Part shown: in pieces, positions 1-9,297 of the stretch | Layout of the letters: each line of letters starts with the position of its first letter | How positions within the stretch are numbered: the first letter of the stretch is position 1 | Source of the DNA: Actinacidiphila glaucinigra | Lineage (GTDB): Bacteria > Actinomycetota > Actinomycetes > Streptomycetales > Streptomycetaceae | Length of the DNA stretch: 64,000 nt | Assembly: GCF_900188405.1 (NCBI RefSeq) | Contig: NZ_FZOF01000002.1 | Coordinates: 496,001-560,000, forward strand | Reading direction: 5' to 3' | Translations under genes and position numbers: made by a program | Notes under the pieces: generated by a model | The model's input: only the letters and a program-made list of their open reading frames with translations | The model's database searches: none | What the model was told of the DNA's origin: nothing

Positions 1-888
1 GAGCGCCGAGCGCCGGGCGTTCTCCTCTCCGGAGGGTACGGCGAGCAGCAACGCGGGGCGCGGCATGTCCCGTCCGGCGTAGCGGCCGTCGGCGGAGAAG
101 TACGGCGGCGGACCGGAGCGGTCGATCTCCTCGTAGCCGCCCGATACGCCGATCGCCGTCGTGAAGCCCCGGGGGTCGGTCAGCTGCTGCCGCACGACGC
201 AGGCCGCGTCACCGTCGGCACCCAGCAGCGCCCGCGCGGTGCGGCCGGGCAGGACGCGGTAGAGGCGGGCGACCGAGACCGGTACGGACGCGGGGCGCGC
301 GCCCGGGCCGTCGTCGCAGTGGGCGGGCAGCACCACCACGAAGGGGTCGGCGACACCCCGCAGCGACTGGGCGGCGAAGCCGGCGAACAGATCCGGGTCG
401 GCGGGGTCGATGTGGGCCACGACCAGGGGGAAGTAGACCCCGGCGGAGTCCGGGTAGTCGTACTGCGGGGGCAGCCAGACCCGTGTGCCGTCGGACAATT
501 CCTGGAGGGTACCCCCGGCCGGGTGACCGAGGGTGCGCGGCGGCACCAGCCCGGCGTCCGCGGGATCGGACGGCACCGGCCGCGGCCGCGGCGGCGACGA
601 CGGCGGCCCGGCGGCGGTGACCGGGCGGTGCGGCGAGGACGACGGGGTCCCCGGGCCCGGCGGCAGGCAGACCCCCAGCGTGATCGCCACCGCGGCGGCC
701 AGCGCGGAACCGGCCCCGCGCAGCACCGTGCCGGCGCGCTCGACGGGCAGTTCGTACACGCGGCCCGCGCGCTGCTCCCACCAGTGCCGCAGTGCCGAGC
801 GGGCGAGCGCCACCGCGACGGCCCCCGCCGCAGTCAGCAGCGCGTACAGAACGACGACCTCGGCCACCTCGGGCACGTGCGGCACCAC
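1..888 (-). CDS. Membrane-anchored alpha/beta-hydrolase-like (esterase family) protein, C-terminus cut by window edge
   Basis: The first 296 codons are visible; the gene continues beyond base 1. It begins with a hydrophobic segment at about residues 8-28 (VVVLYALLTAAGAVAVAL) and a second at about 55-72, then a Pro-rich linker, then an esterase-D/antigen-85-like fold (LSDGTRVWLPPQYD, FPLVVAHID, VVVLPAHCD). At the nucleophile elbow, where a G-x-S-x-G is expected, I read ALLGADGDAACVV, so the serine seems to be missing and the enzyme may be inactive or belong to a degenerate subfamily. The start is uncertain: GTG at 888 or the adjacent GTG at 885 lacks a strong ribosome site. It lies downstream of holB on the same strand with a 243-base gap. 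The frame is supported by codon bias and a continuous protein-like translation; no tracked ORF begins with ATG here. Family assignment is moderate. Confidence 0.6.
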   Translation of the reverse strand, partial: MVPHVPEVAEVVVLYALLTAAGAVAVALARSALRHWWEQRAGRVYELPVERAGTVLRGAGSALAAAVAITLGVCLPPGPGTPSSSPHRPVTAAGPPSSPPRPRPVPSDPADAGLVPPRTLGHPAGGTLQELSDGTRVWLPPQYDYPDSAGVYFPLVVAHIDPADPDLFAGFAAQSLRGVADPFVVVLPAHCDDGPGARPASVPVSVARLYRVLPGRTARALLGADGDAACVVRQQLTDPRGFTTAIGVSGGYEEIDRSGPPPYFSADGRYAGRDMPRPALLLAVPSGEENARRSAL

Positions 889-1131
889 CTCGGGACGTCC
901 CCGACGGCGCTTCGGGCACGGGTGGGCACCCGCGCCGGAGGCAGGGGGGAGCGCATCCCGTGCGCTGGATCACCCCCGCGGGGACAGCGGCCGGGGGCAC
1001 CGCACAGCAGCCTGCGGCAAGGCCGGGCGCACCGGGGACCGGCGACGCGCGGGCACCGCAAACGATCACCCGTCCGCCGGATGATCAAGGGCGCGGAGGC
1101 GGTCCGGGCGGCCGGTCGCGCGCGCCGGCGG

Positions 1132-2343
1132 TCAGCCCGCGCGCAGGGCCAGCGTCATCGCCTCGACGGCCAGCAGCGGCGCGACGTTCCTGTCCAGGGC
1201 CCCGCGGCAGGCGAGCACCGCCTCGATGCGGCGCAGGGTGTTCTCCGGCCGCGAGCCCGCCGCGATCCGCTCGACGGCGTCCCGTGCCTCGACGTTCGCG
1301 ATCGCGACGGATGTGCCGACCTGCACGGCCAGTACGTCCCGGTAGAAGCCCGCCAGGTCGGTGAGGGCCAGATCGAGGGTGTCGCGCTGGGTTCGGGTGG
1401 AGCGGCGCTTCTGCCGGTCCGCGAGATCCTTCATCACGCCCGCCGTGCCGCGCGGCATACGGCTGCCCGCCCCCGCGGCCGCGCCGAGCGCCGTACGCAG
1501 CTCCTCGGTCTCCTTGGCGTCCATCTCCTCCGAGACCTGCTTGGCGTCCTCCGTCGCCGCGTCCACCAGCTCCTGCGCGGCCTTGAGGCAGCCGCCGACG
1601 TCGTCCACGCGCAGCGGCAGCCTCAGCACGGCGGCGCGGCGGGAACGCGCCGCCTCGTCGGTGGCGAGCCGGCGGGCCCGGTCGATGTGCCCCTGGGTGG
1701 CGCGCGCGGCGGCCTCGGCGATCACGGGGTCGATGCCGTCGCGCCGGACGAGCACGTCGGCCACGGCGCCCACGGGCGGAGTGCGCAGCACCAGGTGCCG
1801 GCAGCGCGAGCGGATCGTCGGCAGCACGTCCTCGATGGACGGCGCGCACAGCAGCCACACCGTGCGGGGCGCCGGCTCCTCCACGGCCTTCAGCAGCACG
1901 TTTCCGGCGCCTTCGGTGAGGCGGTCGGCGTCCTCCAGCACGATCACCTGCCAGCGGCCGGAGGCCGGCGAGAGCGAGGAGCGGCGGACGAGGTCGCGGG
2001 TGTCCTTGACGCCGATGGAGAGCAGGTCGGTGCGGACCACCTCGACGTCGGCGTGCGTACCGACCAGGGTCGTGTGGCAGCCGTCGCAGAAGCCGCAGCC
2101 CGGCGCGCCGCCCAGGGCCCGGTCCGGGCTCACGCACTGCAGCGCGGCGGCGAAGGCGCGGGCAGCAGTGTCACGGCCCGCGCCGGGCGGGCCCGTGAAC
2201 AGCCAGGCGTGCGTCATCTTCGACGCGGTCGGCAGCGCGGTGCCGGCGGCCGCCGCCGTCACGAAGGCGTCGGCGTCCCGCGCGGCGGCGGCCAGCTGCT
2301 CCGTCACCCGGTCCTGGCCGACCACGTCGTCCCATACCGCCAT
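1132..2343 (-). CDS. holB: DNA polymerase III subunit delta'
   Basis: 403 residues, the usual size for actinobacterial delta'. It is a clamp-loader AAA+ subunit that helps load the beta sliding clamp during replication. The start MAVWDDVVGQ is typical of the family. The P-loop region reads GPPGAGRD at about residues 51-58, with Arg where the Walker lysine would be, as expected for the non-hydrolysing delta' subunit. A zinc-binding cluster follows (GCGFCDGC, about 83-90), then the Walker-B-like LEDADRLT and sensor motif IRSRCRHL. The C-terminal helical domain carries an acidic coiled stretch (MDAKETEEL). ATG start at 2343. The same-strand hydrolase lies downstream. Confidence is high from motif order and length. 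Confidence 0.93.
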   Translation of the reverse strand: MAVWDDVVGQDRVTEQLAAAARDADAFVTAAAAGTALPTASKMTHAWLFTGPPGAGRDTAARAFAAALQCVSPDRALGGAPGCGFCDGCHTTLVGTHADVEVVRTDLLSIGVKDTRDLVRRSSLSPASGRWQVIVLEDADRLTEGAGNVLLKAVEEPAPRTVWLLCAPSIEDVLPTIRSRCRHLVLRTPPVGAVADVLVRRDGIDPVIAEAAARATQGHIDRARRLATDEAARSRRAAVLRLPLRVDDVGGCLKAAQELVDAATEDAKQVSEEMDAKETEELRTALGAAAGAGSRMPRGTAGVMKDLADRQKRRSTRTQRDTLDLALTDLAGFYRDVLAVQVGTSVAIANVEARDAVERIAAGSRPENTLRRIEAVLACRGALDRNVAPLLAVEAMTLALRAG

Positions 2344-2454
2344 CGCGTCCGCCCGTCCTGTGGTGCCTGTGCACGTGTCTGCTACGGCTCCACCATTGTC
2401 GGGTACGGCACCGACAGCTGTGCCGGGTGGGTTGTGGTTGCGGTCCGTTGTTGG

Positions 2455-3522
2455 GTGCGGGTCGTTTGCGCCTGCGGCGGGCTGTCTCCCGCCCTCCCTC
2501 CCGATTGCCCGGCGCGGTCAGTGACCGCCTCGCACCGTGTGGCTGGGTCGGTGCCGCGCCGGCGCACGTCCTCAACGCTCGCGGTTTACGTCCACATCGT
2601 TCGGCGCCGGGTCCGCCGCTCGTCTCCCCCAGCCTTCGGCCGGGGGGACCCCCATGGGCGCACCCCGCCACACCCCCTCCGGTGGTGTGGGCGACTGACG
2701 GCCGGAGGGGGTGTGATGGGGTGAGCGCCTCCCCGCACCGTTGGGAGCTGCCCCAGCAGGGGGTCCCCCGGCCGCAGGCCGAGATCGGCACCTCCCACGG
2801 GACGGCTGGCGCAACTGCCCACCGGCGCTCGCAGGGCTTGCCTATGTGACGGCGACGCCGAAGGTCGCCAGGCGGCAGATCGCGACGATTGCCGGTGTGG
2901 GGACGCACCCTGGCCTCCGGCGTGCGGCCCGACCCGCAACCAGGCTCAGCCTTGGGACCACACCCACACACCGAATCAGGCTGCCCCTGGCCGAAGGCTG
3001 AGGGAGCGCAGGAACACGCACACGACAACGGGCAGCTCAGCAGAGTGATCGACAGCCGCGCACCCTATCGCCGGCATAGGCCCGAGCACCCCGAAAAACC
3101 GTCCGGTCCGATCCACCCCGTGATCATCGCGCGAACCCGGCGCGGGCCTCAGCCGCCACCCCCCGGCTCGGCCACCGCTGGAAGGTGCCCCCATGGAGGA
3201 CCTGAAGGCCGTGGGCGTCGGGTAGACGTGTGCGGTAACCCCGGACCGCCCTCTACCCCCTCCGGCCGTCAGTCGCCCACGGATACGGAGGGGGCGGGGT
3301 CGTAGGGGTGGATGTTCTGGACGCTGCGGGATATTTGTGTGCGGCAGAGACGGCAAGGACCTGGACCGCCCGCCATGCACGTAAATAACCCAGTCCAGGA
3401 CGTGCAGCCCCGGAGGCCCCGCACCCGGCCCACCACGCACGCGCGCAGGCCCGCACCAACCGCGCCGGACAATCGGGCGGGCGGGCGGGGACAGCCCGCC
3501 GCAGGCGCAAACGACCCGCACA
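2455..3522. repeat. Gene-free 1.2 kb block (2344-3559) built of two nested inverted repeats
   Basis: I find no convincing gene between holB and the next minus-strand gene; all ORFs here read as low-complexity shadows. Instead two sequence modules occur in inverted orientation. Module A is at 2455-2515 (plus) and 3462-3522 (minus), about 61 bases and roughly 90% identical (core gtcgtttgcgcctgcggcgg). Module B is at 2671-2720 (plus) and about 3254-3296 (minus), sharing gggcgactgacggccggagg. The order A-B-(~530 b)-B'-A' makes the block an imperfect, 1.07 kb palindrome. A local hairpin (cccccagccttcggccgggg) lies near 2626-2650. The function is unknown: it could be a bidirectional terminator, a decayed mobile element or a nucleoid site. 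Confidence 0.6.
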
Positions 3523-3559
3523 CGACAACCGGCCGCGCAGACGACCCCGGGCCGCGGCG

Positions 3560-4204
3560 TCAGCCGGAGACGCGGCGGTGGCGACGCGGCACCGCCGGCT
3601 TGCGGCGGAGCATGACGAAGGCCGCGCCCGAGGCGATGCCCAGCGCGGCCAGGGCGGAGGCCACGCCCGCGGTGACGTCGGAGGGGCCGGTGGAGGTCGA
3701 CACGGACGTCAGCCCCGCGGCGGGCAGGCCCGTGCCCGGGCCGGTGGACGCCGCGGCCGTCACCCCGGGCACGGCGCCCGCGGGGGCGGACGGGGCCGCG
3801 CTGCCCGGCGACGGCGTCGCCGTCCCGTCCGGGCAGGCCACGGTGAATCGCTCCGGCTTCGCGTCGGAACCGGCCCACCGGAACCGGTAGGCACCGTCGG
3901 CCAGCACGACGCGGTCGCTGCTCCCCGTGCCCCGGTCGCCGGTGACCAGCGTGCCGACGACGGCGTCCTCGCCCCGGGCGTAGGAGACCGTCCAGTTGAC
4001 CGGCTGGTCGGGGACGAAGCCCTCGGCCTTGAAGTAGAAGGTGCACACCGTGGCGCCGTCTTCGCGCGTCCGGCCCAGGGCCTCGTCGTAGAGGCGGACT
4101 CCGGGCCGGTCGGCGGGCGCGCCGGAAGCGTGCGCGGCCAGGCCCAGGAGGGCCGCGGCGGCGGCAGCGGCGGCGAGGGCCGCCGCCGTGGTACGGATGC
4201 GCAT
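3560..4204 (-). CDS. Secreted protein with C-terminal membrane anchor (possible sortase-like substrate)
   Basis: 214 residues from the ATG at 4204 (MRIRTTAAALAA...). I chose this over the upstream in-frame ATG at 4327 because it places a classical Ala-rich signal peptide (about residues 1-27, ending AHASG-AP) at the N-terminus. The mature part (TREDGATVCTFYFKAEGF, FRWAGSDAKPERFTVACPDG) looks like a small beta-sandwich with two cysteines. It is followed by a Ser/Thr/Pro/Gly-rich stalk, the motif LPAAG, about 17 residues, a hydrophobic segment (VASALAALGIASGAAFVML) and a basic tail RRKPAVPRRHRR. This resembles a cell-wall sorting signal but lacks the canonical LPxTG or LAxTG threonine, so it may simply be membrane anchored. 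No function is recognised. Confidence 0.7.
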   Translation of the reverse strand: MRIRTTAAALAAAAAAAALLGLAAHASGAPADRPGVRLYDEALGRTREDGATVCTFYFKAEGFVPDQPVNWTVSYARGEDAVVGTLVTGDRGTGSSDRVVLADGAYRFRWAGSDAKPERFTVACPDGTATPSPGSAAPSAPAGAVPGVTAAASTGPGTGLPAAGLTSVSTSTGPSDVTAGVASALAALGIASGAAFVMLRRKPAVPRRHRRVSG

Positions 4205-4384
4205 GTTCAGAGTGTCCCGGAGACCCGCGCGGAGGACTGCGCCGGGGTCCATTTCCGGCCGACGACATTTGTGGAGGATTAGCGTCCATTTCCCTCCGGA
4301 CAGCGCACACATGGGGCGCACGCTCACCCAAATTGGCTTATGCAGGTGGCAGTTGCGGCGCCGACCGCCGCCAACCGCCGCCGA

Positions 4385-6418
4385 TCACAGCGACAGCCGC
4401 TGCACCCCGCCCGCGACCGCGCGCTGTTCCGGCACCTCCGTGCCCGTCCAGCAGGAGCCGCGCCGCGCCAGCAGGCGGCGCAGCCACACCTCCGTGGCGA
4501 CCAGGTCGGTGAGCCCGTCGACGGCCACCGGTTCGCCTTCCGCCGCCGCGCGCAGGGCGGCCCGTACGACCCGGGCCTCGACGAGCCCGGCGTCCGCGAG
4601 CAGCGGGGCCTCGAAGAGGTCGAGCAGGTCGTCGACGGCCGACCGCAGGCCCGCGCGGACGGCGACGGCCGTGGAGACGTGGGAGTTGACGCCCCAGCCG
4701 GGCGGCAGTTCGCGAATGCCCGCGCGCGCCAGGACGGAGCGCAGGATCGTGGCGCGGGCGCCGGGCTGGACGCGCAGCGTCTCGGGCAGTGCCCGGCAGG
4801 CCCGTACCACCTGGTTGTCCAGGAAGGGCGCGTGGAGCCGCTGGCTGCGCACCTCGGCGGCCTGCTCGAAGACCCGGTGGTCCGCGGCGTGCCGGGCGAG
4901 CGCGGCACGCGCCCGGCGTTCACCGGGGCGCTCCACCATCGCGCCCGGCCGGGCCGCCGCGTCCTGGAGGCGAACCGATACTTCGGCCAGCGCCTCGCCG
5001 GTCAGCCAGCGCGCCGCGGGGCCCGGCCGGCACCACGCGAGGGCCGCCAGCGACGCGGCCAGCGCGCCGCCGTGCTCCTCGAAGCGCCGGTCGAGCAGCC
5101 GGGCCGCAGCGTCCGCCACGCCCTGCCGGTAGCTGGTGCGGGCCAGCCGCCGCGCCGCCCGGTACACGGTGAAGGGCACGAACACCGAGCGCCCCGAGGG
5201 CCCGTCCGCCCGCGCCAGGGCCGTGACGGGACGCAGCAGGCCGCGCCGCCGCCGGTCCATCAACAGGTCGGCCAGCCGCGCCGGATGGGCGTCCAGCACC
5301 TGCCGGGCGCCGTGCCCCACGAAGTGGTCGGCGCCGCCCGCCGCCAGGCGCCGCCGGTGCCGTTCCGCGGTGATCAGGGAGGGGCCCGGCTCGTCGGTGA
5401 GCGGCCCGCTGTCGAGGTCGGCGTACGGCAGGGACTCCGGCCCGCCCGGCACGACGACGTGGTGCAGCCGGGGGTCGGCGGCCATGCTGCGGGCGCGCTC
5501 CAGCTCCGCCTCGCGCGCCTGGACGCTGCCCGTGGCGAGGTCGTTGAAGGTCACCGCCAGCAGGCGCTGTCCCGCGGCGGAGCCGTGCCCGAGCGGGGTG
5601 CCCGGCATCCCGGGCAGGCCGGCGGCGAGCAGGGCGAGGGTGGAGGAGGCGCTGCCCCCGGACAGGTCGGCCCCGATGCCCGGCGCGGGGTCCTCGCCGG
5701 GGTCCGGTACGAAGCGGGGCTGCGCCAGCCGCGTCCGGACGGCGTCCACCAGCGCGTCCCGTATGCCGGCGATCGCGAGGTCCGGGTCGGCGTGGGCGGC
5801 CGGGGTGCCCGCGACGGCGAGTGAGGCGGTGGGCTCGTAGCCGCTGACCTCGGGCACCCCGTCGCGCATGATGAGCGCGTGCCCGGGCGGCACCCGGCGC
5901 ACCCCGGCGTACGGGGTGCCCTCGCCGAGCGCCTCGGGGGAGTCGGGGCAGGCGAGCAGCGCCGCCAGGTAGGTCACGTCCAGTGCGGCCTCGGTGAGGT
6001 CTGCCAGCGGCAGCGCCGCCGTGCCGTACGCCGTGCCCCGCGCCCACTGGGTGTGGAACACCGGCCGGGCGCCCGCGAGATCGCCCAGCACCGTGATGCG
6101 GCGGCCGATCTGCAGGACACAGGTGTAGCTGCCGGCCCAGGCCGTCAGGTGGCGCAGCGCCCCGCCGCGCGCGGCGAACAGCCCCACCCGCAGGTCGGCG
6201 TCGGAGGCGGCGCAGCGGCCCAGCACCGCCAGCCGCGCCACGGAGCCGTTCTCGGCGTGGACGATCCGCACCTCGTCGGCGCGCCAGTCGCCCACCATCC
6301 ACAGCGGATCGGGGTCGCCCCACAGGAGTTGGGCGCCGACGGGCTGCAGGGTGCGGCCGGGGCGCACGCCGGGAACCTGTCCCGCGGCAGCGCTGCTCCA
6401 CCCCACCAACCACCGCAT
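4385..6418 (-). CDS. Asparagine-synthetase-like macrolactam/lasso cyclase (albusnodin/ikarugamycin-type family)
   Basis: 677 residues from the ATG at 6418 (MRWLVGWSSAAAG...). The upstream in-frame ATG at 6571 would add a non-homologous Arg-rich stretch. The N-terminal half resembles a class-II glutamine amidotransferase fold but has no Cys2 nucleophile, so no glutaminase activity is expected. The C-terminal half is an asparagine-synthetase ATP-pyrophosphatase domain with a PP-loop-like DLSGGSASSTL (251-261); the usual Asp of SGGxDS is replaced by Ala-Ser. A conserved C-terminal HAPFLDNQVV matches the family substrate-pocket motif. Family knowledge: such enzymes adenylate a side-chain carboxylate to close a macrolactam in lasso peptides. 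No leader peptidase or RRE gene is adjacent, so it is an orphan; a 28-residue ORF upstream is listed separately. A housekeeping asparagine synthetase is unlikely given the missing Cys2. Confidence 0.72.
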   Translation of the reverse strand: MRWLVGWSSAAAGQVPGVRPGRTLQPVGAQLLWGDPDPLWMVGDWRADEVRIVHAENGSVARLAVLGRCAASDADLRVGLFAARGGALRHLTAWAGSYTCVLQIGRRITVLGDLAGARPVFHTQWARGTAYGTAALPLADLTEAALDVTYLAALLACPDSPEALGEGTPYAGVRRVPPGHALIMRDGVPEVSGYEPTASLAVAGTPAAHADPDLAIAGIRDALVDAVRTRLAQPRFVPDPGEDPAPGIGADLSGGSASSTLALLAAGLPGMPGTPLGHGSAAGQRLLAVTFNDLATGSVQAREAELERARSMAADPRLHHVVVPGGPESLPYADLDSGPLTDEPGPSLITAERHRRRLAAGGADHFVGHGARQVLDAHPARLADLLMDRRRRGLLRPVTALARADGPSGRSVFVPFTVYRAARRLARTSYRQGVADAAARLLDRRFEEHGGALAASLAALAWCRPGPAARWLTGEALAEVSVRLQDAAARPGAMVERPGERRARAALARHAADHRVFEQAAEVRSQRLHAPFLDNQVVRACRALPETLRVQPGARATILRSVLARAGIRELPPGWGVNSHVSTAVAVRAGLRSAVDDLLDLFEAPLLADAGLVEARVVRAALRAAAEGEPVAVDGLTDLVATEVWLRRLLARRGSCWTGTEVPEQRAVAGGVQRLSL

Positions 6419-6567
6419 CGCCGCCTCCACAGGTTGTGGACAACGTGGGCCGCCGTGGCCAACCGGCCCCGCGGCAGGCCGAACTGCCGCCCCGTCCGAG
6501 GAACATGCTGCCACGGAGCGGCGCACAAAGAGGCGCATGAGGACATGGTTGAGCGCCGGACCGCGCT

Positions 6568-6654
6568 TCACGCGCGGGCCGGCGCGGGCCGGTTCGACCC
6601 AACTCCCCCCTGATCAGTGTCACTTGGAACGGGCCACCGGATTTCAAACGTCAT
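6568..6654 (-). CDS. Candidate 28-residue peptide upstream of the macrolactam cyclase gene
   Basis: A small ORF starts at ATG 6654 and ends TGA at 6568, reading MTFEIRWPVP then SDTDQGGVGS and NRPAPARA. It is on the same strand as the cyclase, 149 bases upstream. The GG pair followed by an Arg/Pro/Ala-rich tail could fit a precursor peptide, but there is no typical lasso leader (no YxxP...LGxxxxxT pattern) and no strong ribosome-binding site. The rest of 6419-7189 shows no other coding signal on either strand. This is a low-confidence call based on position only. Confidence 0.25.
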   Translation of the reverse strand: MTFEIRWPVPSDTDQGGVGSNRPAPARA

Positions 6655-7189
6655 TTTCCAGTCAATGTCCCAGGAGGCCGCATTCGCCCGTTGTGCGACA
6701 TGTGGGGGTCGCGGTCCGGGAGGCGTGGCGCACCTCCCGGACCGGTCCGCCACCCGCGGGGATTGTGGTGACGGAGCCCCCTGACCCGCCACTACCCCCC
6801 ATAGCCGCACATGAGAGCCGCGGGCCAACCCACGCCACCATGGAACCCCTACCGTACGAACCGGCACAGAGCGCGCGGATGGGCGCACAGCCGCATACGC
6901 CGGTAGCACGCGCCACAAGCAGGAGTCGCCAGGCCGCATTCAGGGCAGGAATCTCGCCATCCGGGACAACAGCTCTTAACGGGCGGGATACGGCGAACTA
7001 CGCTGGGTTCACCCGAGAAGCGATGTCCCGGCAGCTCGGGGTACGGCGCATGCCCGGTGGCGGGTGGCGGCGGCCCTGGCACGCCTCCACAAGAGGCGCC
7101 GGGCCAGCCGTTGTTGTGCGTCGAGAGGGTGTGACAGGCGTGGCAGGCGTACGCGGCCCTCGCGCTTACGGCGAGAGGTGGTAGTGGTC

Positions 7190-8602
7190 ATGACCAAAGA
7201 ACCCCGAGGGCCCAACGAGAAACTCGGCACCCTTCTCGCCCTGGCCGGCATCAGCAACGCGGGACTCGCCCGCAGGGTCAACGACCTCGGCGCCCAGCGC
7301 GGTCTGACCCTGCGGTACGACAAGACCTCCGTCGCCCGCTGGGTCACCAAGGGCATGGTGCCGCAGGGCGCCGCCCCGCACCTCATCGCGGCGGCCATTG
7401 GCAGCAAGCTCGGCCGTCCCGTGCCGCTGCACGAGATCGGCCTCGCCGACGCCGACCCGGCGCCCGAGGTGGGCCTCGCCTTCCCCCGCGACGTCGGGGA
7501 GGCGGTGAAGTCCGCCACCGACCTGTGGAAGCTCGACCCCGGCCGCCGAGGCCCGGGCGGCGGCGGCATCTGGCAGAGCCTCGCCGGCTCCTTCGCGGTC
7601 AGCGCGTACGTCACGCCCGCCTCCCGCTGGCTGATAACCCCGGCCGACGCCCGCGTCGCCCGCGAGGACCCCGCCCCGGGCACGCACCACGTCGGCCACT
7701 CCGACGTCGCCAAGCTCCGCGAGGCAGCGGAGGACGCCCGGCGCTGGGACTCCAAGTACGGCGGCGGCGACTGGCGTTCCGGCATGGTCCCCGAGTGCCT
7801 GCGGGTCGAGGCGGCCCCGCTGCTGCTCGGCTCGTACAGCGACGAGGTCGGCCGCTCCCTCTTCGGGGCCACCGCCGAACTCACCAGGCTCGCCGGGTGG
7901 ATGGCCTTCGACACCGGCCAGCAGGAGGCCGCCCAGCGGTACTACATCCAGGCCCTGCGGCTCGCCCGCGCCGCGGCCGACGTCCCCCTCGGCGGGTACG
8001 TCCTGGCGTCGATGTCCCTCCAGGCCACGTACCGCGGCTTCGCAGACGAGGGCGTGGACCTGGCCCAGGCCGCCCTCGAACGCAACCGCGGCCTCGCCAC
8101 GGCCCGCACGATGTCCTTCTTCCACCTCGTCGAGGCCCGCGCCCACGCCAAGGCCGGTGAGAGCGCCGCCTGCGCCACGGCCCTGGCCGCCGCCGAGTCC
8201 TGGCTCGACCGCGCCCGCGACGGCGACGCCGACCCGCCCTGGCTCGGCTTCTACTCCTACGACCGGCTCGCCGCGGACGCCGCCGAGTGCTACCGCGACC
8301 TGCGCGTACCCGGGCAGGTGCGCCGCTTCACGGAGACGGCGCTCGCCCGGCCCACGGAGGAGTTCGTGCGGTCGCACGGGCTGCGGCTCGTCGTCTCGGC
8401 GGTCGCGGAACTCGAGTCCGGCAACCTGGACGCGGCCTGCGCGGCCGGGGTCAAGGCGGTCGAGGTGGCCGGGCGGATCTCGTCGGCCCGGACGACGGAG
8501 TACGTGCGGGACCTCCTGCACCGGCTGGAGCCGTACGGGAACGAGCCGCGCGTCGCGGAGCTTCGGGAGCGGGCACGGCCCCTGCTGGCGGCTCCCGCGT
8601 AG
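7190..8602 (+). CDS. HTH/TPR-containing transcriptional regulator, NsdA/sporulation-associated family
   Basis: 470 residues from ATG 7190, preceded by a gagagg-type ribosome site 10-15 bases upstream; the in-frame upstream ORF extension is Arg-rich noise. The N-terminal part ([32 protein letters not shown]) is a helix-turn-helix of the kind found in large Streptomyces regulators. The remainder is rich in TPR-like helical pairs ([33 protein letters not shown]). By resemblance to NsdA-like and sporulation-associated regulators of Streptomyces, it is inferred to modulate development or secondary metabolism. It is divergent from the cyclase gene and followed by the giant inverted repeat. The family assignment is from memory of sequence style and is moderate. 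Confidence 0.75.
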   Translation: MTKEPRGPNEKLGTLLALAGISNAGLARRVNDLGAQRGLTLRYDKTSVARWVTKGMVPQGAAPHLIAAAIGSKLGRPVPLHEIGLADADPAPEVGLAFPRDVGEAVKSATDLWKLDPGRRGPGGGGIWQSLAGSFAVSAYVTPASRWLITPADARVAREDPAPGTHHVGHSDVAKLREAAEDARRWDSKYGGGDWRSGMVPECLRVEAAPLLLGSYSDEVGRSLFGATAELTRLAGWMAFDTGQQEAAQRYYIQALRLARAAADVPLGGYVLASMSLQATYRGFADEGVDLAQAALERNRGLATARTMSFFHLVEARAHAKAGESAACATALAAAESWLDRARDGDADPPWLGFYSYDRLAADAAECYRDLRVPGQVRRFTETALARPTEEFVRSHGLRLVVSAVAELESGNLDAACAAGVKAVEVAGRISSARTTEYVRDLLHRLEPYGNEPRVAELRERARPLLAAPA

Positions 8603-8638
8603 GAGGCGGTTCGGGGTCGCCGTCGCCGGTGCCGCCGG

Positions 8639-9230
8639 TGGTTCGGCTCTCCCGCCGTCTCGCGCCCTTCGGTCGCAAAGCGGCGGGCTGCGGATGGGGA
8701 GGGTGGGGGCGGCCCTCCTCGGCGGTGTGCGGGTCGGGGCGTGGCGGGGGTTCGGGCTCCGGAGCGGGGCCGGTTGCTCGTACGGTTCCGGTCTCGTTGC
8801 CGTCCGCGCGTACAGATGGCCGGTTGCCACGCCCACCGTTCGTGGGTGGCGCGCCCGCCGTGACCGGCGTCTGCGGGTGCTTCCCCGACAGGCACGGGGC
8901 TCGGCGGGTGGTCTGCCGAGATCGGGCCCTGTTCCGCCGACTATGCCGGCGAAAGCGAGCCCGAAGTCCCGCCCACCCCTCATCAGCACCTCGAATCAGC
9001 CGCGGACGCCGGTCACGGCGGGCGCGCCCACCACGCAGCGAAGGCGTGGAAGCGGCCATCTGCACCCGCGGACGGCAACGAGACCCCCGCCAACGGACAC
9101 GCGACCGCTCCGGAGCCCGAGCCCCAGCCACCCACCCACCCGCACCGCGCCGAGGAGGGCCGCCCCACCCCCCATCCGCAGCCCGCCGCCTTGCGACCGA
9201 AAGGAGCGAGACGGCGGGACAGCCGAACCA
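8639..9230. repeat. Giant imperfect inverted repeat (two ~235-base arms)
   Basis: The arm at about 8639-8879 and the reverse complement of about 9000-9230 align along nearly their full length with scattered mismatches and short indels; I estimate over 80% identity. Shared anchors include the sequence around tcggtcgcaa, gcggcgggctgcggatgggg, ggcggccctcctcggc, gctccggagcgg, tctcgttgccgtccgcg and gcgcgcccgccgtgaccggcg. The ~120-base centre is unique. The element fills the interval between the regulator (ends 8602) and lhgO (starts 9298), and no real gene is apparent in it. If transcribed it would form a very long hairpin. It may be a decayed miniature transposable element, a transcription barrier or a DNA cruciform site; which one cannot be told from one copy. 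Confidence 0.75.
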
Positions 9231-9297
9231 ACAGCGCTTTCACAGGTTTGCCGCGCGCCCGGACGGGCCAAGCCTTACGCGGGAGGTGACCGCGCGC

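Noticed and set aside
2889..3305. Possible small gene in the 1.2 kb gap after holB
   Set aside because: Translation is low complexity with no ribosome site and overlaps the inverted repeat modules.
3560..4204. A canonical sortase substrate
   Set aside because: The motif is LPAAG, not LPxTG or LAxTG, and no sortase gene is adjacent, so it is kept only as a possible anchor.
4385..6418. Housekeeping asparagine synthetase (AsnB)
   Set aside because: Cys2, needed for glutamine-dependent synthesis, is absent and the PP-loop is degenerate; the family style is that of macrolactam cyclases.
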